A stretch of DNA of 31,917 bases, taken from the IMG/VR virus record IMGVR_UViG_3300027736_000152, positions 1-31,917 of that record; one strand, written 5' to 3'. The translations under genes and the position numbers were made by a program. How positions within the stretch are numbered: the first letter of the stretch is position 1; each line of letters starts with the position of its first letter. This document shows positions 1-6,990 of the stretch, piece after piece. This DNA is from a virus. The notes under the pieces were generated by a model. The model saw nothing but the letters and a program-made list of their open reading frames with translations. It searched no databases and had not been told where the DNA came from.

Positions 1-7
1 ACCCCTA

Positions 8-2593
8 ATGCCAAGCGACGCAAACCAGACCCAAGGCGGCGACCAGATCCGAGTGGCTCCCGTGTTCCAAGCACTCGTCACCCCGGTCGAGATGCAGAGG
101 TCGTACTACCTCTCCGTCAACAAGATTCTCCGTCAAGGCTCGCTGGCGTTCCGCAAGGACAGAAACCTTCAGCGGCAGATGCGCTACGACCCCGACATCA
201 TGGGGCCGCTCGTCATGCTGCAACTCTCGGTCGCGTGCGCGGAGTGGGCGGTTCAGGTTCCCGCCGACATGCAGGGCGACGAGCAGGCTACGGAGCAGGC
301 TGCGTTCGTAGAGAAACTGCTGAAGAACACCCCGCGCTTCACGGACATGATGCGCCATCTGCTCGACGCGCTCTGGTACGGGCGGTCGGCGGTCAACATG
401 GTTTTCGGCAAGCAGGGCGAAACGATCTACATCCGCGACTGGATGCCGATCCACGGCGACAGCCTGACCATGACCGAACTCGGCCAGTTGGGCCTGAAGG
501 TCGGCCCGCGCTACTACACCCAGACCATTGGCGGCGCAGCCCCGGACACGGACAAGATCAATGGCACGGTCATCGGCTGGGACTCGCGCGTCCTGCCGCT
601 GGACGATCAGCAGCGAGCCACCATTGCGCTGCACACCTACCAGCCACAGGGCGTGGATTTTGATGATCCCTACGAGGCAGAGAATGCCTACCTCGGTCGC
701 GGCATGCGCGATCTGGTCTGGTACTACTGGTCGCTGAAGCAGGCCGCACTACAGAACTGGGCGACCTACATTGAGCGATACAGCATGGGCATCCGCGTGG
801 GTAACTACCCCGTGGGCAATGAGGCCGCAAAGGCTGACATGGAGTCAGCCATGCAGAACTTGCTCGGCGATGTGTCGGTGCTGATTCCGAAGAACGCCGA
901 CGGCAGCGACGCAGGATTCGGCATCGACATCAAGGAACCGAATGGTGGCAACGCAGAAGCGTTCGCCAAGATGGTTGAGTACCTGACGGAGAACATCAAG
1001 GAAGTCATCCTCGGCCAGACTGGAACTTCGCAGGCGGTTACTAGCGGCCTCGGCTCAAGCATCGGCGACCAACACGCGCAGACGCTCAACCGTCAAGTGA
1101 CCTACATCGCCAACGCGCTGGCCGAAACCATCACGCGCGAAATCGTCACGCCCCTGTTCCGCATGAACTTCGGCGACGATGCCATTCCGCCTTCGTTCTC
1201 ATTCAGCGTGAGCAAGCCCAACCCCGAGGAATACATGAAGGCCATTGAAGCCTTCACCAAGTTAGGTGGCCGCGTCAGCGAGCGCGAAGCACGCAAGGTG
1301 CTTGGACTCGCCGAGCCAGAGGATGACGAAATGGTGCTTCAGGCTCCGTCCGAGGGTGGCATGGGCGGTGACGGAATGCCTCCGCTTGATGTCCGCCCGA
1401 TGGGCGAAGAACCGGGTGACGCAGGCCCGGACGAAAGCCAGCCGTTTCAGAAGGACAGATTCGCCCTGTCCGATGTAGACCTGACCCCACCCAAGGGCGC
1501 AGCCGAGGCCGCTGCCCGTGGTCTGGAACTGCGCCGCAAGCACGGTCGAGGCGGAACCGAAGTTGGCGTGGCTCGCGCACGCGACCTGTCGAACCGCAAG
1601 ACGCTCTCGCCTAGCACCGTGCGTCGGATGCACTCGTACTTTGCGCGGCATGAGGTTGACAAGCAGGGCGAGGGCTGGGGCGAGGACAGCGCGGGCTACA
1701 TCGCGTGGCTGCTCTGGGGCGGCGATGCTGGCAAGTCTTGGGCCAAGAAGAAGTCTGCCGAACTGGATCGCGCCGAGGGCAAGGACGAGAGCGCGAAGCG
1801 CGGCAGCAAGGATCGCTTCGACGGTGCGAACTGTGGCATCGGCGAGGGCGGCTTTCAGCCGGGGAACAAGTGCGCCGATGGCGGTGGTGGCGGTGGCGAG
1901 CAGCCAAAAGGGGTCGAGGGCCGAGAGCGCGCCGCGCCGAAGAAGGAACGCCGACGCGACCGGATCGAAGGCACGGACGAGGAAGTGAAGGATGAGGTTC
2001 GCAGGATTGAACGAAAGATCAAGCGCATTCAGTCGAAGCGAGCAGCATTGAAGAATGACTTGTCGGCAGTCAGCAAGCCGATGTCTAGCGAGCAATGGAA
2101 GCAGACGGTGGATGCTGCGGCACAGCAGAACATCAGCGAGCGGTCAAAAGAAATCATCGCCAAACTAGAAACGCAATATGCTGAAGATCGCGCTGCACTA
2201 GATCGACACTTTGCGCCGCTAATTGCCGAAGCAGATGCGCGCCTTAAAGCAGCAAATGAGCGCGTAGCCGCAGCAACAAAGAAGATCGAAGAAAGTAAAG
2301 AGCGGAGCAGGAAAATGCACTTGGAATTCCGCAAGAAGTTTGGCAAGGAACTTGATGCCAAGCATGCCAAGAAACTTGGACTTCCTCCGTACAAGGCAGA
2401 GAACTCCATTCGTGGTAAGAAGTCGATGTTCTCCATTGCTGAACAGAAGATGCGATCCGCATACGCTGCGCTGGTGAAGCAATTCAATAAATACTCCAAG
2501 ATGAGCAGCATGGCGATGGAAATCATTGATGAAAGCGATGCTCTGTACGATGCCATCGGCGCAATCTTGACCGTGGCTCGTCGTCGCAAGTGA
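8..2593 (+). CDS. Portal protein (DUF935 / Mu gp29-like) with long C-terminal extension
   Basis: The portal forms the dodecameric DNA gate at one capsid vertex and nucleates head assembly. Residues 1 to about 440 look like a DUF935 portal core: an N-terminal stretch rich in YYLSVNK and DPDI, a central WATYIERYSMGIRVGNYP segment, and QTGTSQAVTSGLGSSIG followed by DQHAQ. The protein has 861 aa, whereas DUF935 portals are usually about 500. The extra part has a domain at about 493-590 (GGTEVGVARARDLSNRK, LSPSTVRRM, GYIAWLLWGGDAGKSWA), a CGIGEGGFQPGNKCA motif near 608-622 followed by a poly-Gly linker, and a long charged coiled-coil-like region from about 655. DRF tripeptides lie at 483-485 and 602-604, just before and after the inserted domain. 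The ATG overlaps the stop (TAA, 6-8) of an upstream gene, probably terminase. The last third uses more A/T-rich codons than the core, suggesting separate acquisition. The portal call is strong; the role of the extension is unknown. Confidence 0.88.
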   Translation: MPSDANQTQGGDQIRVAPVFQALVTPVEMQRSYYLSVNKILRQGSLAFRKDRNLQRQMRYDPDIMGPLVMLQLSVACAEWAVQVPADMQGDEQATEQAAFVEKLLKNTPRFTDMMRHLLDALWYGRSAVNMVFGKQGETIYIRDWMPIHGDSLTMTELGQLGLKVGPRYYTQTIGGAAPDTDKINGTVIGWDSRVLPLDDQQRATIALHTYQPQGVDFDDPYEAENAYLGRGMRDLVWYYWSLKQAALQNWATYIERYSMGIRVGNYPVGNEAAKADMESAMQNLLGDVSVLIPKNADGSDAGFGIDIKEPNGGNAEAFAKMVEYLTENIKEVILGQTGTSQAVTSGLGSSIGDQHAQTLNRQVTYIANALAETITREIVTPLFRMNFGDDAIPPSFSFSVSKPNPEEYMKAIEAFTKLGGRVSEREARKVLGLAEPEDDEMVLQAPSEGGMGGDGMPPLDVRPMGEEPGDAGPDESQPFQKDRFALSDVDLTPPKGAAEAAARGLELRRKHGRGGTEVGVARARDLSNRKTLSPSTVRRMHSYFARHEVDKQGEGWGEDSAGYIAWLLWGGDAGKSWAKKKSAELDRAEGKDESAKRGSKDRFDGANCGIGEGGFQPGNKCADGGGGGGEQPKGVEGRERAAPKKERRRDRIEGTDEEVKDEVRRIERKIKRIQSKRAALKNDLSAVSKPMSSEQWKQTVDAAAQQNISERSKEIIAKLETQYAEDRAALDRHFAPLIAEADARLKAANERVAAATKKIEESKERSRKMHLEFRKKFGKELDAKHAKKLGLPPYKAENSIRGKKSMFSIAEQKMRSAYAALVKQFNKYSKMSSMAMEIIDESDALYDAIGAILTVARRRK

Positions 2594-3642
2594 CGGAGTT
2601 TGAGCGCATCTACAGGCGCGGACTCGCCGATGTCCGGCGGTGGTATCTCGCGGCTCTCGCCGCGCAGGTGCGCGACGAGCCGGAGGATGCCGCCGAGGCG
2701 TGGGAGCGGTACGGCGAGGTTCTAGGGCAGGTGATGACCCTGACGGCCCTAGCGGGCGCAGCGCAGGCCCACGCGGCCACCAAGGAGCAGGGGAACGACT
2801 GGGAGGCCGGAGAATGGCCGGAGGAGCGTCCCGAGACATTCGCGGCCGACGACGGTGGCTTCGGCCCCGGCGCGTACTGGAAGGCCATCCAAGCCTTCAG
2901 GAACCGTATCCCGCGTTCATGGTTGGAGGTGCGCCGTATCCGGGCGAAGATGCGACGGTTGGCCGAGCGCATCGCCAAGGCCGAGAGCCGGGAAGCCATC
3001 CGCGACCTGTCCAAGCGGCTGCAAGCGTTGCAGGACACGCTGTCCGGATCGTTTCGCGTCAAGGGCGCAACCGACGCGCAGGCTCGTCGCATCCGCGACC
3101 TGATCGCGCAAAGCATGGTGAACCAGTCCATCCCGAAGGGGCTGAAGACCGGGAGCCTGTCTGCATTCATCCGGCGGGCGCAAGTCGAGGGCATCATCGG
3201 CATGACCTCGGCTAGGTTGGAGACTGTCTACCGCACCAACACGGCAACGGCCTACAACGAAGCAACAGCAGAAACGATGGACAGCCCAGCGGTTGCGCGA
3301 TGGGCTCCGCTGGTGCGGCTAGTTGAGATTCACGACAGCCGGACGCGCGGCGCACCCGGAGGCGTGTACCGCCCGAAGGGCAAGAGCAAGAACCCCGGTA
3401 GCCATTGGCAGATGGATGGATACATCGCTACGGCGGCTGACATGCGCTCGCAGGGTCTTGTGCCACCAAACGGATTCAACTGCCGAGGCTCGCTAGAGCC
3501 TGTGACCTTTGACGAGGCCAAGGACATGGGCTTCATCAGCAAGGACGAAACTCTAGATCGTGCTGCGTTGGCACGGTATAACGCAACCCGGCAACGCATC
3601 ATCGACAGAGGCGATTACCCCGATCCCGGATTCAAACGATGA
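2590..3642 (+). CDS. Minor head / head morphogenesis protein (Mu gpF-like)
   Basis: This is a 350-aa protein of the Phage_Mu_F type, an internal head protein normally encoded just after the portal and needed for correct capsid assembly. The C-terminal third shows the family pattern: a helical TSARLETVYRTNTATAYNEA segment, HDSRTRGAPGGVY, GSHWQMDGYIA, and the near-invariant GLVPPNGFNCRGSLEPV at about 298-314. In relatives the last motif usually reads CRC; here it is CRG. The N-terminal 200 residues are helical and charged. The gene starts with GTG overlapping the portal stop (GTGA), and its own stop overlaps the next ATG, so expression is translationally coupled. Unlike its neighbours it lacks the repeated ERF/SRPG tags. 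Confidence 0.85.
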   Translation: MTEFERIYRRGLADVRRWYLAALAAQVRDEPEDAAEAWERYGEVLGQVMTLTALAGAAQAHAATKEQGNDWEAGEWPEERPETFAADDGGFGPGAYWKAIQAFRNRIPRSWLEVRRIRAKMRRLAERIAKAESREAIRDLSKRLQALQDTLSGSFRVKGATDAQARRIRDLIAQSMVNQSIPKGLKTGSLSAFIRRAQVEGIIGMTSARLETVYRTNTATAYNEATAETMDSPAVARWAPLVRLVEIHDSRTRGAPGGVYRPKGKSKNPGSHWQMDGYIATAADMRSQGLVPPNGFNCRGSLEPVTFDEAKDMGFISKDETLDRAALARYNATRQRIIDRGDYPDPGFKR

Positions 3643-4181
3643 CCAACAAGACAGAAGATCGGTTCTACTTCGGCAAGCACGGCCAGCCCGAGCGGTTTGG
3701 AGCAATTGAAGAAGCCGCCAAAATCCGCATCTCGGATATTCAATTAGGAAACGAGCAGCAGTTGAACAAGATCGAACCCATTTTGCAGGCGGCAGCAAAT
3801 ATGGGAGATGAGCGAGCAGCGCGGTATCTCAAGATGCTTCGGTTTGAACGCAAGCACCTTGGAACTTCTGTTCCACAGGCTCCTTGGCATCGCTCCTCCC
3901 GACCCGGCCAGCCCGAGCGGTTCGATGCGTCGAGCCTTGACCGCAAGGGGTTTGCGGCGGCTTCGTCCTCGCCCATGCTTGGCAAACTGCTTTCCGAGAA
4001 GCAGATGCCCGAGGGCGGATGGCGTGCGGTCGAGACTGGCGGCAATGCGCTGGTCATTTCGTTTGAGGACGGCGATGTGGCTGGGAACTTCGCTCGCCGC
4101 GTGGCGAGCAACGGCTACAGCGCGACGGCTCCGGTGCAGTCCATCGGACGCTACTGGAATGTGGAGGTGAAGAATGGCTGA
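3639..4181 (+). CDS. Modular head-locus protein with ERF/SRPG tags, function unknown
   Basis: I do not recognise this 180-aa protein as a named family. It is built from tags and small modules. Residues 7-20 carry DRFYFGK followed by PERF. A charged helical segment follows (to about residue 75), then SRPGQPERFDA at about 87-97, then a small alpha/beta-looking domain ending with RYWNVEVKNG. GGCCAGCCCGAGCGGTT occurs exactly twice in the gene (3681-3697 and 3906-3922), and the DRFYFGK coding segment recurs in the next gene. The helical segment is visibly richer in A/T codons than its surroundings. ATGA overlap with the F-like gene and an 8-nt overlap with the next gene place it within the head operon. 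The position between minor head protein and protease suggests an internal or packaged head protein; this is inference only. Confidence 0.6.
   Translation: MTNKTEDRFYFGKHGQPERFGAIEEAAKIRISDIQLGNEQQLNKIEPILQAAANMGDERAARYLKMLRFERKHLGTSVPQAPWHRSSRPGQPERFDASSLDRKGFAAASSSPMLGKLLSEKQMPEGGWRAVETGGNALVISFEDGDVAGNFARRVASNGYSATAPVQSIGRYWNVEVKNG
3657..3698 (+). repeat. Tag repeat DRFYFGK...ERF, copy 1
   Basis: The first 21 nt (3657-3677) match 4762-4782 at 20 of 21 positions. The segment encodes DRFYFGK followed by HGQPERF at the N-terminus of the 180-aa modular protein. It also contains GGCCAGCCCGAGCGGTT, repeated exactly at 3906-3922. Confidence 0.75.
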
Positions 4182-5274
4182 CGGCGCATCGGAACAGTTT
4201 GGAAAGCATGAAATGAAACTGTTGGATATTCGCAACCAATTCTTCAGGGCGTATGGCAATGCCATCCATGAAGCGAAAGTGAATGCGGATAGCCGTGCAG
4301 CGCAATCAGATGATGCAATCTTGCGTGCTGCGTGGTCGGAAATGTCTGGAACAAATTATGGCGGAGCAATCAAAACGCTAGACAGGCTTTCGTCGTTCAT
4401 GCGTTCCAAGCCATCTGTTGCACAGATGAAAAAGGCAGCGAACGATGCTGCAACCGAATATCGGCAGAACAAACTCGCCGTTCTTTCGCAATACGACCGC
4501 TTCTCCCGCCCCGGCGCGAAGGACATGATGGCGCGTGAAGTCGTTGCGCGAAAAGGCAGCAAGCGCGTTGAATTGAGCGGGCCAAACGGCAACGGTCAAT
4601 GGGTTGTGACCGTGATGCAGGAGGAAAAGCAGGTTGTGCCCGGAGAGGCAAATGATCGCTTTGTGGATTCCAAGTTCTATTCGACCGAGGCTGCTGCGCG
4701 TCGAGCCGCGAGCAAGATGCTTGCCTCCCGCCCCGGCGCGAAGGCGACCTTCAAGGTCGAGGATCGCTTCTACTTCGGCAAGGGCCGCAAGGAGCGGTTT
4801 GATCGCTACGGGTACGAAAAGATGGATTATGATCGGCTGGTGCGCGAGAGTTGGCATTTGAAGGATTCTGCGGAATACGCAGTAAGTCTTGGGCAAAAAG
4901 ATAATGAACTCCGACAGAAGATGAGTGCGTTGCAAAAGGAGTTCACTCGACGCGGATTCACGGCAGCAGCCACGGTTCTGGATGCAGCATTGCGAAAGCC
5001 ATTCTCCCGCCCCGGCAATCCCGAGCGGTTTGCAAGCATTTCGCGTCCGAAGCAAAGTGTTACTTCGGGGCCGACAGGAACTTGGAAGAAGCGAGAAGTA
5101 ACCGTGCGCGGGATAAAGGCATGGCTCGTTGAACTGTATCGCGGCGGCATTCTGGTTGGATATCTAAACCAGCATCCCGATACGCGACAATTCCACGCAT
5201 TTGATGGCAAAAACGATCAGCAGATTGGCGTGGGTTCTGAAGCCGAAATGAAGCGACTCGTAGAATCTCTGTAA
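4174..5274 (+). CDS. Larger modular head-locus protein with repeated SRPG / DRF-ERF tags
   Basis: This 366-aa protein is unrecognised as a whole. It is a chain of small domains separated by the same tags as the preceding protein: DRFSRPGAK at 108-116, SRPGAKA at 185-191, DRFYFGK...ERFD at 197-210, and FSRPGNPERF at 277-286. The first module (1-105) is helical. The second (about 117-184) looks beta-rich (GNGQWVVTVMQEEKQVV). The third (211-275) is helical. The last (about 290-366) has a beta-strand-rich WLVELYRGGILVGYLNQ segment. TCCCGCCCCGGCGCGAAGG is repeated exactly at 4504-4522 and 4726-4744. The gene overlaps its upstream neighbour by 8 nt and ends 2 nt before the protease-scaffold start. 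It may be a set of virion-internal cargo domains joined by linkers, but no enzymatic motif is evident. Confidence 0.6.
   Translation: MADGASEQFGKHEMKLLDIRNQFFRAYGNAIHEAKVNADSRAAQSDDAILRAAWSEMSGTNYGGAIKTLDRLSSFMRSKPSVAQMKKAANDAATEYRQNKLAVLSQYDRFSRPGAKDMMAREVVARKGSKRVELSGPNGNGQWVVTVMQEEKQVVPGEANDRFVDSKFYSTEAAARRAASKMLASRPGAKATFKVEDRFYFGKGRKERFDRYGYEKMDYDRLVRESWHLKDSAEYAVSLGQKDNELRQKMSALQKEFTRRGFTAAATVLDAALRKPFSRPGNPERFASISRPKQSVTSGPTGTWKKREVTVRGIKAWLVELYRGGILVGYLNQHPDTRQFHAFDGKNDQQIGVGSEAEMKRLVESL
4762..4803 (+). repeat. Tag repeat DRFYFGK...ERFD, copy 2
   Basis: This is the second copy of the DRFYFGK-coding segment, in the middle of the 366-aa modular protein, followed by GRKERFD. It separates a beta-rich module from a helical one. 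The near-identity to 3657-3677 at nucleotide level points to recent duplication or recombination. Confidence 0.75.
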
Positions 5275-5276
5275 CC

Positions 5277-6506
5277 ATGCCAGCCTCCCACACCGTCGAG
5301 AAGACCGAAGAAGGCAAGGTTCGCATCAAGAACCTTGAACTGTTCATGGGCTTCGATCCGTCCATCGACTCGGACGATGACGAGGCCATGCAGGGCTATG
5401 ACAATCGCAAGGTGCGCGACATCGTTTCACGCACCGGGAAGTTCATCCAGCGCGGCTCGCGTCCCAAACTCGTCATCGAACACGAGAAGGACGGCAAGGC
5501 CACGCGGCCCGAGGCGGTCGGCGACATCACCAGCGTCCGCTACGAGGAGCGCAACGGCGTTGCCTATGTGGTCGGCGATGTGGAGATGCCGAAGGAGGCG
5601 TTCGATTCGCTGCTGGCGACCAACGCATTCCCTCGCCGCAGCGCGGAGATTTGGAAGGACAATCATCTGTCGGAGGTGGCTCTGCTCGGGCGAGATACGC
5701 CGCGCAGGCCGCTGCCTGACACTCGGTTCACGAAGCACGGCTCAAAGGTGGTCTTTGAGCGTCCGCTTGGAGTGGTGCGCGTTTCTATTGACTCCAAGGA
5801 AAAGTTTGATGAAATTGGCGTCGGCGGAGGACTTAACACCTTCGTCCCGTCCGCAGGAACCAAAGGAAAGAACATGCCAAAGCACATGAAGAAGAAGATG
5901 GAAGCCGACGAGGAGGCCAAGAAGGCTCTGGAGGCTGCTGCCGCTATGGAGTGCGCGGTTGACGAGGACGAGGACAAGATGGCCGAGGAGGCTGATGCCG
6001 AGGCGATGGCCGCCGAGGGCATGGAGTTCGCTGGCCCCGTCGATGGCGACGAGGACGAAGAGAACTTTGAGGGCGACGAGGAAGAGAAGGACGAGGAAGA
6101 AATGGAGGCTGCTTACGGCGGAAAGGCCAAGATGTCCAAGGGTGACAAGTCCACCAAGGCTCTCTTCGCGCGCGTGCAGGAACTGGAGAAGCAACTGAAA
6201 CTGGAGCGGTTCGGCAAGGAAGTCGATTCCATGATCCGCGACGGCTACCGCTGCGGAAAGTTCCGCAACAGCATGGTGGAGGAACTGTCGGACGCTGCCA
6301 ACCCCGGCGCGAAGATCGCGTTCTGGAAGGCCACGATGGCCCGCCTGCCGCTGAATGTTCCGACCGTGGCGCAGCACACCGTGACCGATGAGGGTGGTTC
6401 GATCCTTGATCCCAAGGAAGCAACGACCCGAGCCGTGCGTGAAGCGGCTGGCGATCTCGCCAAGTTCAAGCAACTGTTCGCAAAGTACACGGGCCAGAAG
6501 GCCTAA
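5277..6506 (+). CDS. Prohead maturation protease-scaffold fusion (Mu gpI-like)
   Basis: This 409-aa protein combines a protease with a scaffold, as in Mu gpI. The N-terminal domain (about 1-165) has the layout of I-like/S78-like head proteases: a His in KLVIEHEKDG (H69) and a Ser in FPRRSAEIW (S122), followed by LSEVALLGRDTPR, which resembles the conserved loop after the catalytic Ser. I infer H69 and S122 as catalytic. Residues about 200-290 are an extreme acidic, Ala/Glu/Asp-rich helical scaffold region, then a coiled coil (FARVQELEKQLKLERFG) and a C-terminal helical domain that probably binds capsid protein. Between the halves are EKFDEIGVGGG and GGGLNTFVPS, the latter shared with the major capsid protein N-terminus. 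An internal start at 5874 may make the scaffold alone. The neighbours (portal, F-like, decoration, capsid) fit this role. Confidence 0.82.
   Translation: MPASHTVEKTEEGKVRIKNLELFMGFDPSIDSDDDEAMQGYDNRKVRDIVSRTGKFIQRGSRPKLVIEHEKDGKATRPEAVGDITSVRYEERNGVAYVVGDVEMPKEAFDSLLATNAFPRRSAEIWKDNHLSEVALLGRDTPRRPLPDTRFTKHGSKVVFERPLGVVRVSIDSKEKFDEIGVGGGLNTFVPSAGTKGKNMPKHMKKKMEADEEAKKALEAAAAMECAVDEDEDKMAEEADAEAMAAEGMEFAGPVDGDEDEENFEGDEEEKDEEEMEAAYGGKAKMSKGDKSTKALFARVQELEKQLKLERFGKEVDSMIRDGYRCGKFRNSMVEELSDAANPGAKIAFWKATMARLPLNVPTVAQHTVTDEGGSILDPKEATTRAVREAAGDLAKFKQLFAKYTGQKA
5862..5870 (+). promoter_or_regulatory. Internal ribosome binding site for the nested scaffold
   Basis: AAAGGAAAG lies inside the protease-scaffold frame, 5 nt (measured from AAGGAA) before an in-frame ATG at 5874. 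The stretch encodes TKGK, a low-complexity linker, so the purine run is not forced by a conserved motif. Confidence 0.6.
5874..6506 (+). CDS. Nested in-frame scaffold protein (gpZ-like), predicted
   Basis: An in-frame ATG at codon 200 of the protease-scaffold gene would give a 210-aa product (starting MPKHMKKKME) containing only the acidic scaffold and C-terminal helical domain. It has a good ribosome binding site (AAGGAA, 5 nt upstream) very like that of the decoration gene at 6525. In Mu and lambda, scaffold proteins (gpZ, Nu3) are made from internal starts inside the protease genes, and the geometry here is the same: protease domain, junction, internal start, scaffold. The evidence is the start signal and domain boundary only; translation is not proven. 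Confidence 0.62.
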   Translation: MPKHMKKKMEADEEAKKALEAAAAMECAVDEDEDKMAEEADAEAMAAEGMEFAGPVDGDEDEENFEGDEEEKDEEEMEAAYGGKAKMSKGDKSTKALFARVQELEKQLKLERFGKEVDSMIRDGYRCGKFRNSMVEELSDAANPGAKIAFWKATMARLPLNVPTVAQHTVTDEGGSILDPKEATTRAVREAAGDLAKFKQLFAKYTGQKA

Positions 6507-6524
6507 TTCTCGAAAGGAAACACA

Positions 6525-6965
6525 ATGGGTGCATTCTCTGATACTCCGGCACTTATCGCAGGCGGCACGGTCTATGCGTACCGCTTCATCAAGGTCGATG
6601 CGACTGGCCCGACTGCCAACACCGATGACAACACGGGCGTGCAGGTTAGCAGCGCGGCTGACAATGTGGTTGGCGTGACCGATGGCAGCACCCGTCGCTT
6701 TGATACGAGCGACGGCACGCACGCGCTTGATGGCGAGCCGATCACCCTTCAGGGTGGCAATGTGGTTCTTGTGGAATGCGGCGGTGCAGTTGCTCGCGGC
6801 AGTCGCGTGCAGGCTGACTCAAACGGCAAGGCAGTCACGGCTGTCGAGACTGTTGGCCCCGTATTCCGATATCAGGGCTATGTGGCTCTGGAAGCAGGCG
6901 CGTCCGGCCGAATCATTCGCATCGTGAAGAATGGTGGAATGGTTTACTACCCCACCACTCTCTGA
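6525..6965 (+). CDS. Capsid decoration / stabilisation protein (DUF2190-like)
   Basis: This is a 146-aa beta-rich protein between scaffold and major capsid genes, the usual place for a decoration protein that trims the outer capsid surface and stabilises the filled head. AGGTVYAYRFIKVDA, DNTGVQVSSAADNVVGVTDG, and EPITLQGGNVVLVECGGAVARG resemble the DUF2190-type fold, in which an open beta structure binds at capsid three-fold positions. The start follows GAAAGGAAACACA, a good Shine-Dalgarno sequence. No cleavage or targeting signal is evident. Assignment rests on fold-like patterns and position, so an alternative small head protein cannot be excluded. Confidence 0.7.
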   Translation: MGAFSDTPALIAGGTVYAYRFIKVDATGPTANTDDNTGVQVSSAADNVVGVTDGSTRRFDTSDGTHALDGEPITLQGGNVVLVECGGAVARGSRVQADSNGKAVTAVETVGPVFRYQGYVALEAGASGRIIRIVKNGGMVYYPTTL

Positions 6966-6990
6966 AACAACTAAAAAGGAGCATTGACCA

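Noticed and set aside
1262-2095. Long leftward ORF (277 aa) inside the portal gene
   Set aside because: Antisense to a clear portal frame, no ribosome site, composition typical of a GC-rich shadow frame.
5742-6722. Long leftward ORF (326 aa) across protease-scaffold and decoration genes
   Set aside because: Leu/His-rich antisense of the acidic scaffold repeats; spans a gene boundary; no supporting start.
6687-6750. RRFD in the decoration protein as another DRF/ERF tag
   Set aside because: Only a three-residue similarity without the acidic residue or SRPG context; such tripeptides also occur by chance (for example DRFG in the HExxH protein).
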